The position numbers and the translations under genes are program-made. Under the pieces are notes generated by a model, which made no database searches, had not been told where the DNA came from, and saw nothing but the letters and a program-made list of their open reading frames with translations. From Rhodococcus sp. SBT000017 (GTDB lineage: Bacteria > Actinomycetota > Actinomycetes > Mycobacteriales > Mycobacteriaceae), in contig NZ_REFU01000001.1 of NCBI RefSeq assembly GCF_003688915.1, positions 2,356,001 through 2,420,000 on the forward strand: 64,000 nt of DNA, in the 5' to 3' direction. Shown piece by piece: positions 7,850 through 16,105 of the stretch (positions within the stretch are counted from its first letter, which is position 1; each line of letters begins with the position of its first letter).

Positions 7850-9436
7850 TCAGACCACCTCCTCTCTCGTGTACTTCACAACGTACGCCCGAGTTTCCGA
7901 GTCGGCAAAGTGTTTTTTCGCGCGGTCCGGGCCGAGGTCGATCACCTGGTCGGCGTCGGTGTTCTCGGGCAGTTGATGGGTGACGACCACCACGGTTCGG
8001 TCGGCTCCGAACAGCCCTCCGTCGGTGGTGAGCAGCTGGCGCAGTATCGATTCGCCGGAGACTCGGTCCAGATGCTCGGTCGGCTCATCGAGCAACACGA
8101 TCGGTGCCGTACTGAGCAGGGCGCGCGCCAGCAGCAGTCTGCGGCGCTCTCCCCCCGAGACGGCCTGCGCGCCGCCGACCAGGGTGGTGTGAACGCCGAG
8201 AGGCAGAGCGTCGAGCCATGAACCCAGGCCCACGCGTCGCAGCGCCTCCGATGCCTGTTCTTCGTCGACGTCGCCGCGCACCACCCGCAGGTTCTCCAGA
8301 ATCGAGGTGTCGAACAGATGCGCATCCTCGGCGAACAGCGCTGCGTCCGAACCGCATTCCTCGGCGAACTCCCGCAGCATCGTGGTCTTGCCCGATCCGC
8401 TCGGTCCGATGAGTGCGCTCCGCGCAGTGGTGCGGTTGAGTGCCCCAGAGGGCACGTAACCACGCCACTGCGGCGGAGCCGCATCGAGCATGGCGAGGAT
8501 TCGAGTTGCCGCGATTCGGCCACGCATCAGGGCGATTGCCGCTCCGGGGAGTGCCGCTGTTGCCTCGAAGGCGGCCAGCGGAACCAACACGATGATCGCA
8601 AGGGCCATCGGTGTCATACCGCCCGCGGTGCCTCCGGTCGGTCCGTACAGCCCGATGCCGGCGAGCAAGGACCCGATCACCGATGCCCCGATGGACAACG
8701 GCCCGGCGGCATCGGCCAGCGCCGAGGGCCGCGCCGCCCGGTCGCGCGCGACCACCGAATCCTGTGCTGCCCCGCGGGCTTCGGCGAGCGTCGCGTCGAG
8801 TCGTCCGGCGACCCGCAGTTCTGCGGCGTGATCGAGTGCCCGGACGGCGGTCTCGGCGAACCGTGCGTCCGCGTCGGCTCCGGCCTCCTCGGCGATCCGT
8901 GCCGACCGCGCCGCCAGGATCGGTGCGCCCACCCCGGCGATCAGCAACGTCACCGCCAGGATCGACGCGGCAGCGGGCGAGATCCCGGCGAGCAGTCCCA
9001 CGGCTGCGAGCATCATCACGACGCTGACGCAGATGGGGACGATCGCGCGTACGACGACGTCGCCGAGCACGTCGACGTCCGCCCCGGTGCGAGCCAGGAC
9101 GTCACCGCGCCGCAGAGCGAGCGCGCCGTCGCCGTTCGCCAGCTGCTCGTAGATCCTCGTGCGCGCTGCCGTCGTACCGCGCAGGGCCGCGTCGTGCGTG
9201 GTCAATCGTTCGAGGTAGCGAAACACGCCGCGGGAAATGCCCAGCGCCCGAACGGCTACCACTGCGACGGTCAGGTCCATCACCGGAGGCATCTGCCAGG
9301 CTCGGGTTATCAACCATGCCGACAGTGCGGCGAGAGCCAGTGCGCTGCCGAGGGTTGCCACGCCGGCCGCCACCGCCAGTGCCACCCGCCGCGGGGAGAG
9401 CTCGAACAGGGCCAGTGTGCGTCGTAGGTCAGACAT
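7850..9436 (-). CDS. cydC: CydC, thiol-exporter ABC subunit (altered NBD)
   Basis: Half of the CydDC heterodimeric ABC exporter that moves thiols to the outside for cytochrome bd assembly; 528 residues, fused membrane and ATPase domains. Six membrane helices fill about 1-300. Walker A is GPSGSGKTT (about 344), the signature is VSGGERRR, and Walker B is IVLLDEP. The usual Q-loop Gln reads Glu in FAEDAHLF. The ATPase domain is unusual: the strands and aromatic A-loop residue that normally precede Walker A are missing. They are replaced by about 17 residues encoded by a hairpin repeat (8426-8475). It overlaps cydD by eight bases. Confidence 0.9.
   Translation of the reverse strand: MSDLRRTLALFELSPRRVALAVAAGVATLGSALALAALSAWLITRAWQMPPVMDLTVAVVAVRALGISRGVFRYLERLTTHDAALRGTTAARTRIYEQLANGDGALALRRGDVLARTGADVDVLGDVVVRAIVPICVSVVMMLAAVGLLAGISPAAASILAVTLLIAGVGAPILAARSARIAEEAGADADARFAETAVRALDHAAELRVAGRLDATLAEARGAAQDSVVARDRAARPSALADAAGPLSIGASVIGSLLAGIGLYGPTGGTAGGMTPMALAIIVLVPLAAFEATAALPGAAIALMRGRIAATRILAMLDAAPPQWRGYVPSGALNRTTARSALIGPSGSGKTTMLREFAEECGSDAALFAEDAHLFDTSILENLRVVRGDVDEEQASEALRRVGLGSWLDALPLGVHTTLVGGAQAVSGGERRRLLLARALLSTAPIVLLDEPTEHLDRVSGESILRQLLTTDGGLFGADRTVVVVTHQLPENTDADQVIDLGPDRAKKHFADSETRAYVVKYTREEVV
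8426..8475. repeat. Hairpin repeat, copy 1, inside cydC
   Basis: A 50-bp sequence whose first 44 bases fold into a near-perfect hairpin (20-bp arms around CAGA). It matches 45 of 50 bases with 49304-49353. The five differences include a compensatory T-A to C-G pair at arm positions 12/33. In cydC it is translated in frame (on the minus strand) just before Walker A. Confidence 0.85.
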
Positions 9437-11117
9437 GATCGAACTCCCGTGCCACCGTCGAGCTGCTTCGCACCTCGACGACGCGATCTGCGGCGTGCAG
9501 CACCGCGCGTCGATGACCGACCATCACCACGGTGACGCCTCGGTCAGCCGCATCTCGAATGGCCTGCAGGACAGTCTTTTCGCTCGCCGCATCCAGGTGC
9601 GCCGTCGGCTCGTCCAGCACCATCACCGGAGCGTCGGAGACGAATGTTCGGGTCAGGGCCAGGCGTTGCAGTTCGCCGAGGGACAGACCCACTCCGCCCT
9701 GCCCGACGCGGGTGGTCCAGCCGTTCGGATGGTCTCGCAGCACGGCATCGAATCCCGCAGCGCGGCAGGCTGCGTCCAGGGCAGCGGCGTCGGGCACGCC
9801 GTGGAGGGTGACGTTCTCGTAGAGCGTGCCGGGAAGCAGCACCGGCCGCTGCGGGAGCCAGGCGACCTGAGCCCACCACCGGTCGAGATCGAGATCGACC
9901 ACGGGCACGCCGCCGACGAGAACCGCACCGCTCGTCGGCGTCGTGAGTCCCAGAACCGCTTGCAGCGCAGTAGATTTACCCGAGCCGTTGGGGCCGGTGA
10001 GTACCGTGATGGTGCCCGTTCGGCATAGCGCACTCAGTGCTGCCGGAGCGTCGCCGTCCCGGCTGCCGACGGTGAGTCCGACGAGTTCGATGTCCGCGGT
10101 CGCGGCGTCGACGGTCCGGCCGCCGATCGGCTGTGTCGTACGCCGATCCAGGACTCGGAATGCCCGGTCCGCGGCCTCGACGCCGTCCTCTGCCGCGTGG
10201 AACTGGGTGCCCACCGCGCGCAGCGGGAAGTACACCTCGGGGGCGAGGATCAACGCGATGATGCCTGCTTCGAGCGTCATCTCCCCGAAGACCAAGCGCA
10301 ATCCGATGCCGACGGCCACCAGCGCGACACACAGGGTCGCGAGCAACTCGAGCACCATCGAGGAGAGGAAGGCAACCTTCAACGCGCGCATGGTGGTTCG
10401 TCGATGGGCGTCGCCCAGTGCGCGGATGCGAGCGGCCGGTCCGTGTTCGCGGCGAAGCGCGCGCAAGGTCGGCAGACCGGCCAGTAGATCGAGCAACTGC
10501 GCAGACAACCTGGTCATCGTGGTGAGCGTCGCTGCGGCTCGACCCTTGGTCAGCAACCCGATCAGAATCATGAAGATCGGGATGAGCGGCAAAGTCACCG
10601 CGATGACCACGGCCGAAGTCATGTCCTGAGTGACGATGACGACCAGAACGAGCGGAGTGACGATGACCGCGGACACCAGCGCCGGCAGGTAACCGGTCAG
10701 GTACGCGCGCAGACCCCCGATGGCTCGGGTCACGACGACGGCCAGTTCTTCCCGTTCGCGGTCGAGCTCGCGGGGGTCGAATCGGGTTGCTGCCGTGAGC
10801 ACCTCGACTTCGAGCTCGGCCACCACACGTGACGCCGACCGGTGCGCGTACCGAGACTGAGCTCCGGTGGCGAGCACTCGGACGGCCACTGCGCCCGCCA
10901 GCACGGCCAGTTCCGTCGTCCAAGCGGACAGCGACCTGGCGGTCGGATCGGTGATGACCCCTGCCAGCACCCGTCCTATCGTCAACGCGCCCACGATGAT
11001 GCAGAGCGTGACCACGGTCGACAGAGCGACAGTGACGATCAGGTAGCCCCGCGCAGATCGAGAGTATTTCCACAGGCGGGGATCGACCGGTCCCCGCGAG
11101 CGAGCGGGCGCGGTCAC
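9429..11117 (-). CDS. cydD: CydD, thiol-exporter ABC subunit
   Basis: Partner of CydC; 562 residues. A six-helix membrane domain (about 20-325) is followed by a complete ATPase domain, with Walker A GPNGSGKST (about 375), a Q-loop in AWLPQRPVL, the signature LSLGELQRLAL and Walker B VMVLDEPT. The signature has L in place of the second S of LSGGQ, which is tolerated in CydD. GTG is the start and overlaps the cydB stop (GTGA), showing tight coupling in cydABDC. Unlike its neighbour CydC it keeps the full segment of about 50 residues before Walker A. Confidence 0.94.
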   Translation of the reverse strand: MTAPARSRGPVDPRLWKYSRSARGYLIVTVALSTVVTLCIIVGALTIGRVLAGVITDPTARSLSAWTTELAVLAGAVAVRVLATGAQSRYAHRSASRVVAELEVEVLTAATRFDPRELDREREELAVVVTRAIGGLRAYLTGYLPALVSAVIVTPLVLVVIVTQDMTSAVVIAVTLPLIPIFMILIGLLTKGRAAATLTTMTRLSAQLLDLLAGLPTLRALRREHGPAARIRALGDAHRRTTMRALKVAFLSSMVLELLATLCVALVAVGIGLRLVFGEMTLEAGIIALILAPEVYFPLRAVGTQFHAAEDGVEAADRAFRVLDRRTTQPIGGRTVDAATADIELVGLTVGSRDGDAPAALSALCRTGTITVLTGPNGSGKSTALQAVLGLTTPTSGAVLVGGVPVVDLDLDRWWAQVAWLPQRPVLLPGTLYENVTLHGVPDAAALDAACRAAGFDAVLRDHPNGWTTRVGQGGVGLSLGELQRLALTRTFVSDAPVMVLDEPTAHLDAASEKTVLQAIRDAADRGVTVVMVGHRRAVLHAADRVVEVRSSSTVAREFDHV

Positions 11118-12151
11118 GATTTCACCGTCAGTCCGATCGAGTCCGGGATCTGGGCACTCGAAATGCGCTGGCGGAACACCCAGTACGTCCAGGCCTGATA
11201 TCCGAGGACAACAGGGGCGGCGAAGGCTGCAGCCCAGGTCATCACCTTCAGCGTGTACGGGCTGGACGACGCGTTCGCGATGGTGAGATCGAACGCGGCA
11301 TCCGTACTGGACGGCATGACATTGGGGAACAGGGAGGCGAACAGCAGCACCACAACCGCAACGATGGCGATGCTGGTGAACACGAAGGCCCAGCCTTCAC
11401 GCACTCTCGCTGTCAGCGCGACGACGAGCAGCAGGGCGACCGCGGCCACGCCGACCAGTACCCAGGTCCACGTCTTGCCGTGGGCGAGTTGGGTCCACAG
11501 AGCGAATGTTCCGCCGACGAGAACTGCCGGAATCGCGAGTCGCGCTGCGATTTTCACCGAGTCCTCGTGCACGTCGCCGGAGGTTTTGAGTGCGATGAAC
11601 ACCGCGCCGTGCAACGCGAACACCAGCGCCATCGTGGCTCCGCCGAGCAATGCATACGGGTTGAGCAGATCGAAGAAGCCGGCTGTGACCTTCTTGTTCT
11701 CGTCGATGGCGACGCCGCGCACGATGTTGGCGAAGGCGACGCCCCACAGCACCGCCGGAACCCACGAGCCGATGCCGATGCCGATGTCGCAGCGTTTGCG
11801 CCACACCGGGTCGTCGATCTTGCCGCGCCATTCGATAGCGCAGATGCGCAGGATCAGAGCCACCAGAATGAGCAGCAGCGGCAGGTAGAAGCCCGAGAAA
11901 AGTGTTGCGTACCACTCGGGGAACGCTGCGAACAGGGCACCGCCTGCGGTGATGAGCCAGACTTCGTTGCCGTCCCAGACCGGGCCGATCGTATTGAGGA
12001 CGGCCCGCCTGCGCTTCTCCCCCGTCGCAGCGTCGGGGTGCCTGCCCAGGATGGGCATGAGCATTCCGACGCCGAAGTCGAACCCTTCGAGCACGAAGTA
12101 GCCGACGAAGAAGAAGGCGATGATGAAGAACCAGAATTCGGGCAGTGACAT
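11114..12151 (-). CDS. cydB: Cytochrome bd oxidase subunit II
   Basis: Integral membrane subunit of the bd-type quinol oxidase, which reduces oxygen to water without proton pumping; 345 residues with about eight to nine helices. The N-terminus (LPEFWFFIIAFFFVGYFVLE) and the GFDFGVGML segment are diagnostic. It follows cydA by nine bases and overlaps cydD. This oxidase typically serves at low oxygen or when the main bcc-aa3 branch is blocked. Confidence 0.96.
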   Translation of the reverse strand: MSLPEFWFFIIAFFFVGYFVLEGFDFGVGMLMPILGRHPDAATGEKRRRAVLNTIGPVWDGNEVWLITAGGALFAAFPEWYATLFSGFYLPLLLILVALILRICAIEWRGKIDDPVWRKRCDIGIGIGSWVPAVLWGVAFANIVRGVAIDENKKVTAGFFDLLNPYALLGGATMALVFALHGAVFIALKTSGDVHEDSVKIAARLAIPAVLVGGTFALWTQLAHGKTWTWVLVGVAAVALLLVVALTARVREGWAFVFTSIAIVAVVVLLFASLFPNVMPSSTDAAFDLTIANASSSPYTLKVMTWAAAFAAPVVLGYQAWTYWVFRQRISSAQIPDSIGLTVKS

Positions 12152-12160
12152 TGCTATCCC

Positions 12161-13672
12161 CTAGTAGGCGAACGAGAGCTGTTTGGGCTCTTCGTCTTCC
12201 GATTCCGGTGGGTCGACGTGCGGATGCGCGTCGTGGTCGAGAGGCCCTTCGACGACGTAGCGCCGAAGCAGGTAGAACCACACACCACCGAGAGCGGCGT
12301 AGAGCAGTGTGAACGTCACCAGTGAGGCGACGACGAGGCCGACGGGATGGTCGGAAACTCCCTGATCGACGGTGAGCCGGATCTGATCGACACCCGAGAG
12401 GTTCGGTGCCACAACCCATGGCTGACGGCCCATTTCGGTGAAGATCCAACCGGCGCTGTTGGCCAGGAACGGTGTCGGGATCGCCAACAGCGACAACCAC
12501 GAGAACCACTTCTGGTCGGGAATCCGGCCACCCCGAGTGACCCACAGACCCGCGATCGCGAGCAGTGCCGAGCCTGCGGCCAGTCCGATCATCATCCGGA
12601 ATGCCCAGTAGGTGACGAACAGGTTCGGCTTGTAGTTACCCGGGCCGAACTGCTGCTCGTACTGCTCCTGCAGTTGGTTGACGCCCTGCACGGTGGCACC
12701 GAAATCGTTCTCCGCCAGGAACGAGGTGAGGCCGGGTATCGAGATGAGGTGCACCACGGATTCGCAGTTGTTGTGGGTACCCACGGTCAGGAGCGAGAAG
12801 CTGGCTCCGGTCTCTGTGTCGCACAACGATTCTGCGGATGCCATCTTCATCGGCTGCTGCTCGAACATGAGCTTGCCCTGGATATCTCCGGTGATGGCCA
12901 GCGCACCACCGGCGACGATCATGATGACGAAGGACATGCGTGCTGCCGACCTGAACATCGGACGCGAGTCGGTGGCCGGGAGCGTAGCCTGCGTAGCGAC
13001 CCCGTTCTCGGACAGCGTAGCCTGCGCAGCCTTGTTCTTGCGAGCCTCGCGCACCATCCACCAACCGGAGATGCCTGCGACGAAGGTGGCGGCAGTGAGG
13101 AACGCTCCGGCCACGGCGTGTGGAAATGCCGCCAGCGCAGTGTTGTTGGTGAGCAGTGCCCAGATGTCGGTCAGTTCGGCGCGGCCGGTCTCTTCGTTGT
13201 AGATCGCGCCGACGGGATGCTGCATCCAGGAATTGGCCGCGATGATGAAGTACGCCGAGGCGTTGACTCCGATGGCGACGAGCCAGATCGTGGCCAGGTG
13301 AACGAGTTTGGGGAGTCTGCTCCAGCCGAATATCCACAGCCCGAGGAATGTGGACTCGAGGAAGAAGGCGACGAGGCCTTCGAGTGCGAGAGGAGCGCCG
13401 AACACGTCACCGACGAAGCGGGAGTATTCGCTCCAGTTCATGCCGAACTGGAACTCCTGGACGATTCCGGTGGCGACGCCGAGGGCGAAGTTGATGAGGA
13501 ACAGCTTGCCGAAGAACTTGGTCAGTCGGTACCAGGAGTCCTTGCCGGTGATCACCCACATCGTCTGCATGGCAGCCACCATCGGAGCGAGACCGATGGT
13601 GAGGGGAACGAGTATGAAGTGGTAGACGGTGGTGATACCGAACTGCCATCGTGAGACATCCAAGGCGTCCAT
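12161..13672 (-). CDS. cydA: Cytochrome bd oxidase subunit I
   Basis: Heme-bearing subunit with hemes b558, b595 and d; 503 residues from the ATG at 13672, chosen because GGAG sits five to six bases upstream and because MDALDVSRWQFGITTVYHF is the family N-terminus (the frame opens at 13714). The histidine in VYHFILVPL and the histidine in FPHAVAGAF are the expected heme ligands. The periplasmic quinol-binding loop is the short type. A linker around residues 220-245 holds a small repeat (QATLSENG / QATLPATD). It leads cydABDC, downstream of a palindromic operator. Confidence 0.95.
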   Translation of the reverse strand: MDALDVSRWQFGITTVYHFILVPLTIGLAPMVAAMQTMWVITGKDSWYRLTKFFGKLFLINFALGVATGIVQEFQFGMNWSEYSRFVGDVFGAPLALEGLVAFFLESTFLGLWIFGWSRLPKLVHLATIWLVAIGVNASAYFIIAANSWMQHPVGAIYNEETGRAELTDIWALLTNNTALAAFPHAVAGAFLTAATFVAGISGWWMVREARKNKAAQATLSENGVATQATLPATDSRPMFRSAARMSFVIMIVAGGALAITGDIQGKLMFEQQPMKMASAESLCDTETGASFSLLTVGTHNNCESVVHLISIPGLTSFLAENDFGATVQGVNQLQEQYEQQFGPGNYKPNLFVTYWAFRMMIGLAAGSALLAIAGLWVTRGGRIPDQKWFSWLSLLAIPTPFLANSAGWIFTEMGRQPWVVAPNLSGVDQIRLTVDQGVSDHPVGLVVASLVTFTLLYAALGGVWFYLLRRYVVEGPLDHDAHPHVDPPESEDEEPKQLSFAY

Positions 13673-13752
13673 CAAAGCTCCGAACTCTTCCACCCGTGCT
13701 GTGACGGGCAACACCGCAGGTCAGGGCGTTGGCCCGCGACGAATTCGACAGT

Positions 13753-13770
13753 ACTACTACGGGTAGTAGT
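13753..13770. promoter_or_regulatory. Palindromic operator upstream of cydA
   Basis: A perfect inverted repeat ACTACTAC-GG-GTAGTAGT, 81-98 bases upstream of the cydA ATG and just past the pabC stop. On the minus strand it merges into TAGTACTGT, which could serve as part of the -10 region. TACTA/TAGTA cores resemble BlaI/MecI/CopY-family operators; the regulator is inferred, not identified. Confidence 0.6.
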
Positions 13771-13803
13771 AGGGAAGAGTCTTTCGGCAGGGTCGTTGGA
13801 CCC

Positions 13804-14679
13804 CTACCGAGTTTCGACCGTCTCCACGGCGGCATCGACCATCGATCGGACATCGTCGGCGAGCATCTGCGTGCCAAGAGGAACGCCGTTCATCGCCGTG
13901 ACCCGCGCAGCGAGAGTGACACTCGAGACCAGCCAAACACCATCTGCTGCAATGAGATCCGCCGGATACAGGTGCCCGTGTTCACATGTCCAACCGGCAG
14001 ACTCTGCCACGGAGAACAGTCCGGCGACCGTGGTGCCGGCCAGGATGCCCTGTTCGACCGACGGTGTGACGAGAGTCTTACCGCGCGCGAGCACCACCGT
14101 CGAGCGAGGACCTTCGAGCACCCGCCCCTCACTGCTGAGATAGATCACATCGTCGGCACCCTGAGCGGCGGCGTGCCGCAGCGCGGCCATGTTGGTCGCA
14201 TACGACAACGTCTTGGCCCCCGCGAGCTGCCACGGCGCTCCCGACGAGAAATCCACCGAGTAGCCGCGATCGAGGGTGATCACCGATACCCCGTCGGTGC
14301 GCGCTGCTCGCACTCGCTCGGGCAGCGGCCCGACCGTGACGTACCCGGTGGGGTCACCACCGCTCTCGCGTCCGCGGCTGAGGACCAGCCGGAGAACCGC
14401 CTCGTCCTGAGACTCACGCGCCCATAGACCGACGGACTGTTCGACGACGGTGCGCCACTGTTCGAGATCGGGAGCGGGCAGGTTCAGTGCCTTCGCCGAC
14501 GCCACCAGCCGGGCCAGATGCAACTCGACCGCACAGGCCGCGCCGCCGCGCACGAGCAGCGTCTCGAAGACCCCGTCGCCGCGCACCACGGCCAGATCGT
14601 CGGCGAACAGCAACGGCCGATTCGCGTCGTGCACTCGGCCGTCCAACATCACCACTACCGACTCCGACATGCCCGTCAC
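13804..14679 (-). CDS. pabC: Aminodeoxychorismate lyase (class IV aminotransferase)
   Basis: PLP enzyme of 291 residues, fold type IV, matching mycobacterial Rv0812 in place. It releases pyruvate from 4-amino-4-deoxychorismate to give p-aminobenzoate for folate. The PLP lysine lies in AGAKTLSYATNM, followed by the family block DDVIYLSSEGRVLEG. A branched-chain or D-amino-acid aminotransferase activity cannot be excluded by sequence alone, but the synteny favours PabC. Its stop is 131 bases from the cydA start on the same strand, and the intervening cyd operator suggests separate transcription. Confidence 0.85.
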   Translation of the reverse strand: MTGMSESVVVMLDGRVHDANRPLLFADDLAVVRGDGVFETLLVRGGAACAVELHLARLVASAKALNLPAPDLEQWRTVVEQSVGLWARESQDEAVLRLVLSRGRESGGDPTGYVTVGPLPERVRAARTDGVSVITLDRGYSVDFSSGAPWQLAGAKTLSYATNMAALRHAAAQGADDVIYLSSEGRVLEGPRSTVVLARGKTLVTPSVEQGILAGTTVAGLFSVAESAGWTCEHGHLYPADLIAADGVWLVSSVTLAARVTAMNGVPLGTQMLADDVRSMVDAAVETVETR

Positions 14680-14704
14680 CCTAGAGGGGCGCGGACGCGG
14701 TCGA

Positions 14705-16003
14705 TCAATCCGCTCGGTCGGCCGTCGCCATCGCGTCGGCGTACTCGTCGAGGTCGAGATCCTCGGCGACGACGACCTTGGTGCCGTTGTAGACCTCGCG
14801 GTCGATCTCGTCGTCGGCGTTGGCGACGAGCATCGCGACGAACGTGTCTCCGTTCACGTTGAGGAAAGTGCGGAAGATCCCGGCGAACCAGTCCACGGCG
14901 ATCAGCAGGCCGACGGCCTCGAAGGGGAGGTCGAGCGAGGTCGCGAGGAACATCGCGACGACGGGGAATCCGCCGGGCACGGTGATGGTGCCCATGTTGA
15001 GCAGAACCGCCAGGCCCATGCCCAGCACGATCTGCCCGAGACTCAGATCGATGTTGCCTGCCTGCGCGAGGAACATCACCACGATCATGTAGTTGAGAAC
15101 GGCACCGTAGGAGCCCATCGTCAACCCGATCGACAGCGTGAAGTTGGCGACTTTCTGACTGACGCCGACCTTCTCGACCGTGTTGCGCAGCACCGTGGGG
15201 AACGTGACGGCCGAGCTCGTGGTCGTCACCGCGACGGCGGTCTGTTCGGTGAGCTTGCTGGGCAGCTTCCACGGGTTCAATCGGGTCCGCATCGTCACGA
15301 CCACGACGAAGAGTGCGAACAGGATCAACACTCCGAGCAGTGTCGTACCGAGGTAGCTCAGCGCGGTGGACACCACGGAGAAGCCGACGTCCCCGGCGAG
15401 CGCGGCGAGCAGGCAGAACACACCGACCGGGGCGATGACCATGACCAGCCGGATCATCGTCAGGACGATCTGCTGAATCTGGTCCATGAACGAGAGCACC
15501 TGGGTGTTCCCGGTCTTGGTGATGTGACTGCGCAGCGCGATACCGAAGAGCAGCGAGAAGATTATGATCGGCACCATCGTCGCGGTCGACATGGCGTCGA
15601 ACACGTTGGTGCTGACGAAGTTGAGCAGCGTGTCCTGCCAGCCGAGCGCCTCGCTCGCCGATTCCTCGAGCGACGGATCGAGCTGCTGGGTGAACACCAT
15701 GCCCGCGCCCGGGCGAATGACGCTGCTCAGCACCCAGGCCAGCACGGCAGCGACGACCGAGAAACCGATCATCCACTTGAAGGTGCGGAAGGCGATCTTG
15801 CCGGTTCCCGCCCCGGCCATCGATCCGGTGGCGACGATGACCGAGGCCATCACCAGCGGGACGATCGACATCTGGATCAGTCGGATGAACAGATCGCCGA
15901 TGAACTTCAGGTTCGCGGCCCACTCACCGACCACCAACCCGAACACGATGCCGCCGATCGCGGCGAGGCCGATCTGCGCGGCCGGATGCGCCAGTTTCTT
16001 CAT
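14705..16003 (-). CDS. Dicarboxylate/amino acid:cation symporter
   Basis: DAACS/SLC1-family secondary transporter of 432 residues with eight helices and two re-entrant loops. The Ser-rich loop TTTSSAVTFPT and the transport-core segment GSYGAVLNYMIVV are visible. The substrate is probably glutamate, aspartate or a C4-dicarboxylate driven by sodium or protons; the sequence does not decide. Translation is set at ATG 16003 (MKKLAHPAAQIG); the frame runs open upstream but is not coding there. It has an acidic C-terminal tail. It is divergent from the ygfZ-like gene and is the second such transporter in the window (compare 45499-46896). Confidence 0.9.
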   Translation of the reverse strand: MKKLAHPAAQIGLAAIGGIVFGLVVGEWAANLKFIGDLFIRLIQMSIVPLVMASVIVATGSMAGAGTGKIAFRTFKWMIGFSVVAAVLAWVLSSVIRPGAGMVFTQQLDPSLEESASEALGWQDTLLNFVSTNVFDAMSTATMVPIIIFSLLFGIALRSHITKTGNTQVLSFMDQIQQIVLTMIRLVMVIAPVGVFCLLAALAGDVGFSVVSTALSYLGTTLLGVLILFALFVVVVTMRTRLNPWKLPSKLTEQTAVAVTTTSSAVTFPTVLRNTVEKVGVSQKVANFTLSIGLTMGSYGAVLNYMIVVMFLAQAGNIDLSLGQIVLGMGLAVLLNMGTITVPGGFPVVAMFLATSLDLPFEAVGLLIAVDWFAGIFRTFLNVNGDTFVAMLVANADDEIDREVYNGTKVVVAEDLDLDEYADAMATADRAD

Positions 16004-16105
16004 GGATCGAAACGCTAGGTCCGCGTCGTCGCGGTGCCGTGTCGTCGCCGTTTCGAGGGTGTAAAGGGACCGGTCACCGAGTTGCTGCGCCGATGGGCTC
16101 CTACT

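Noticed and set aside
13000-13060. DNA repeat inside cydA (gtagcctgcg words)
   Set aside because: It reflects a short protein-level repeat (QATL...) in a loop of CydA; too short and local to call a DNA element.
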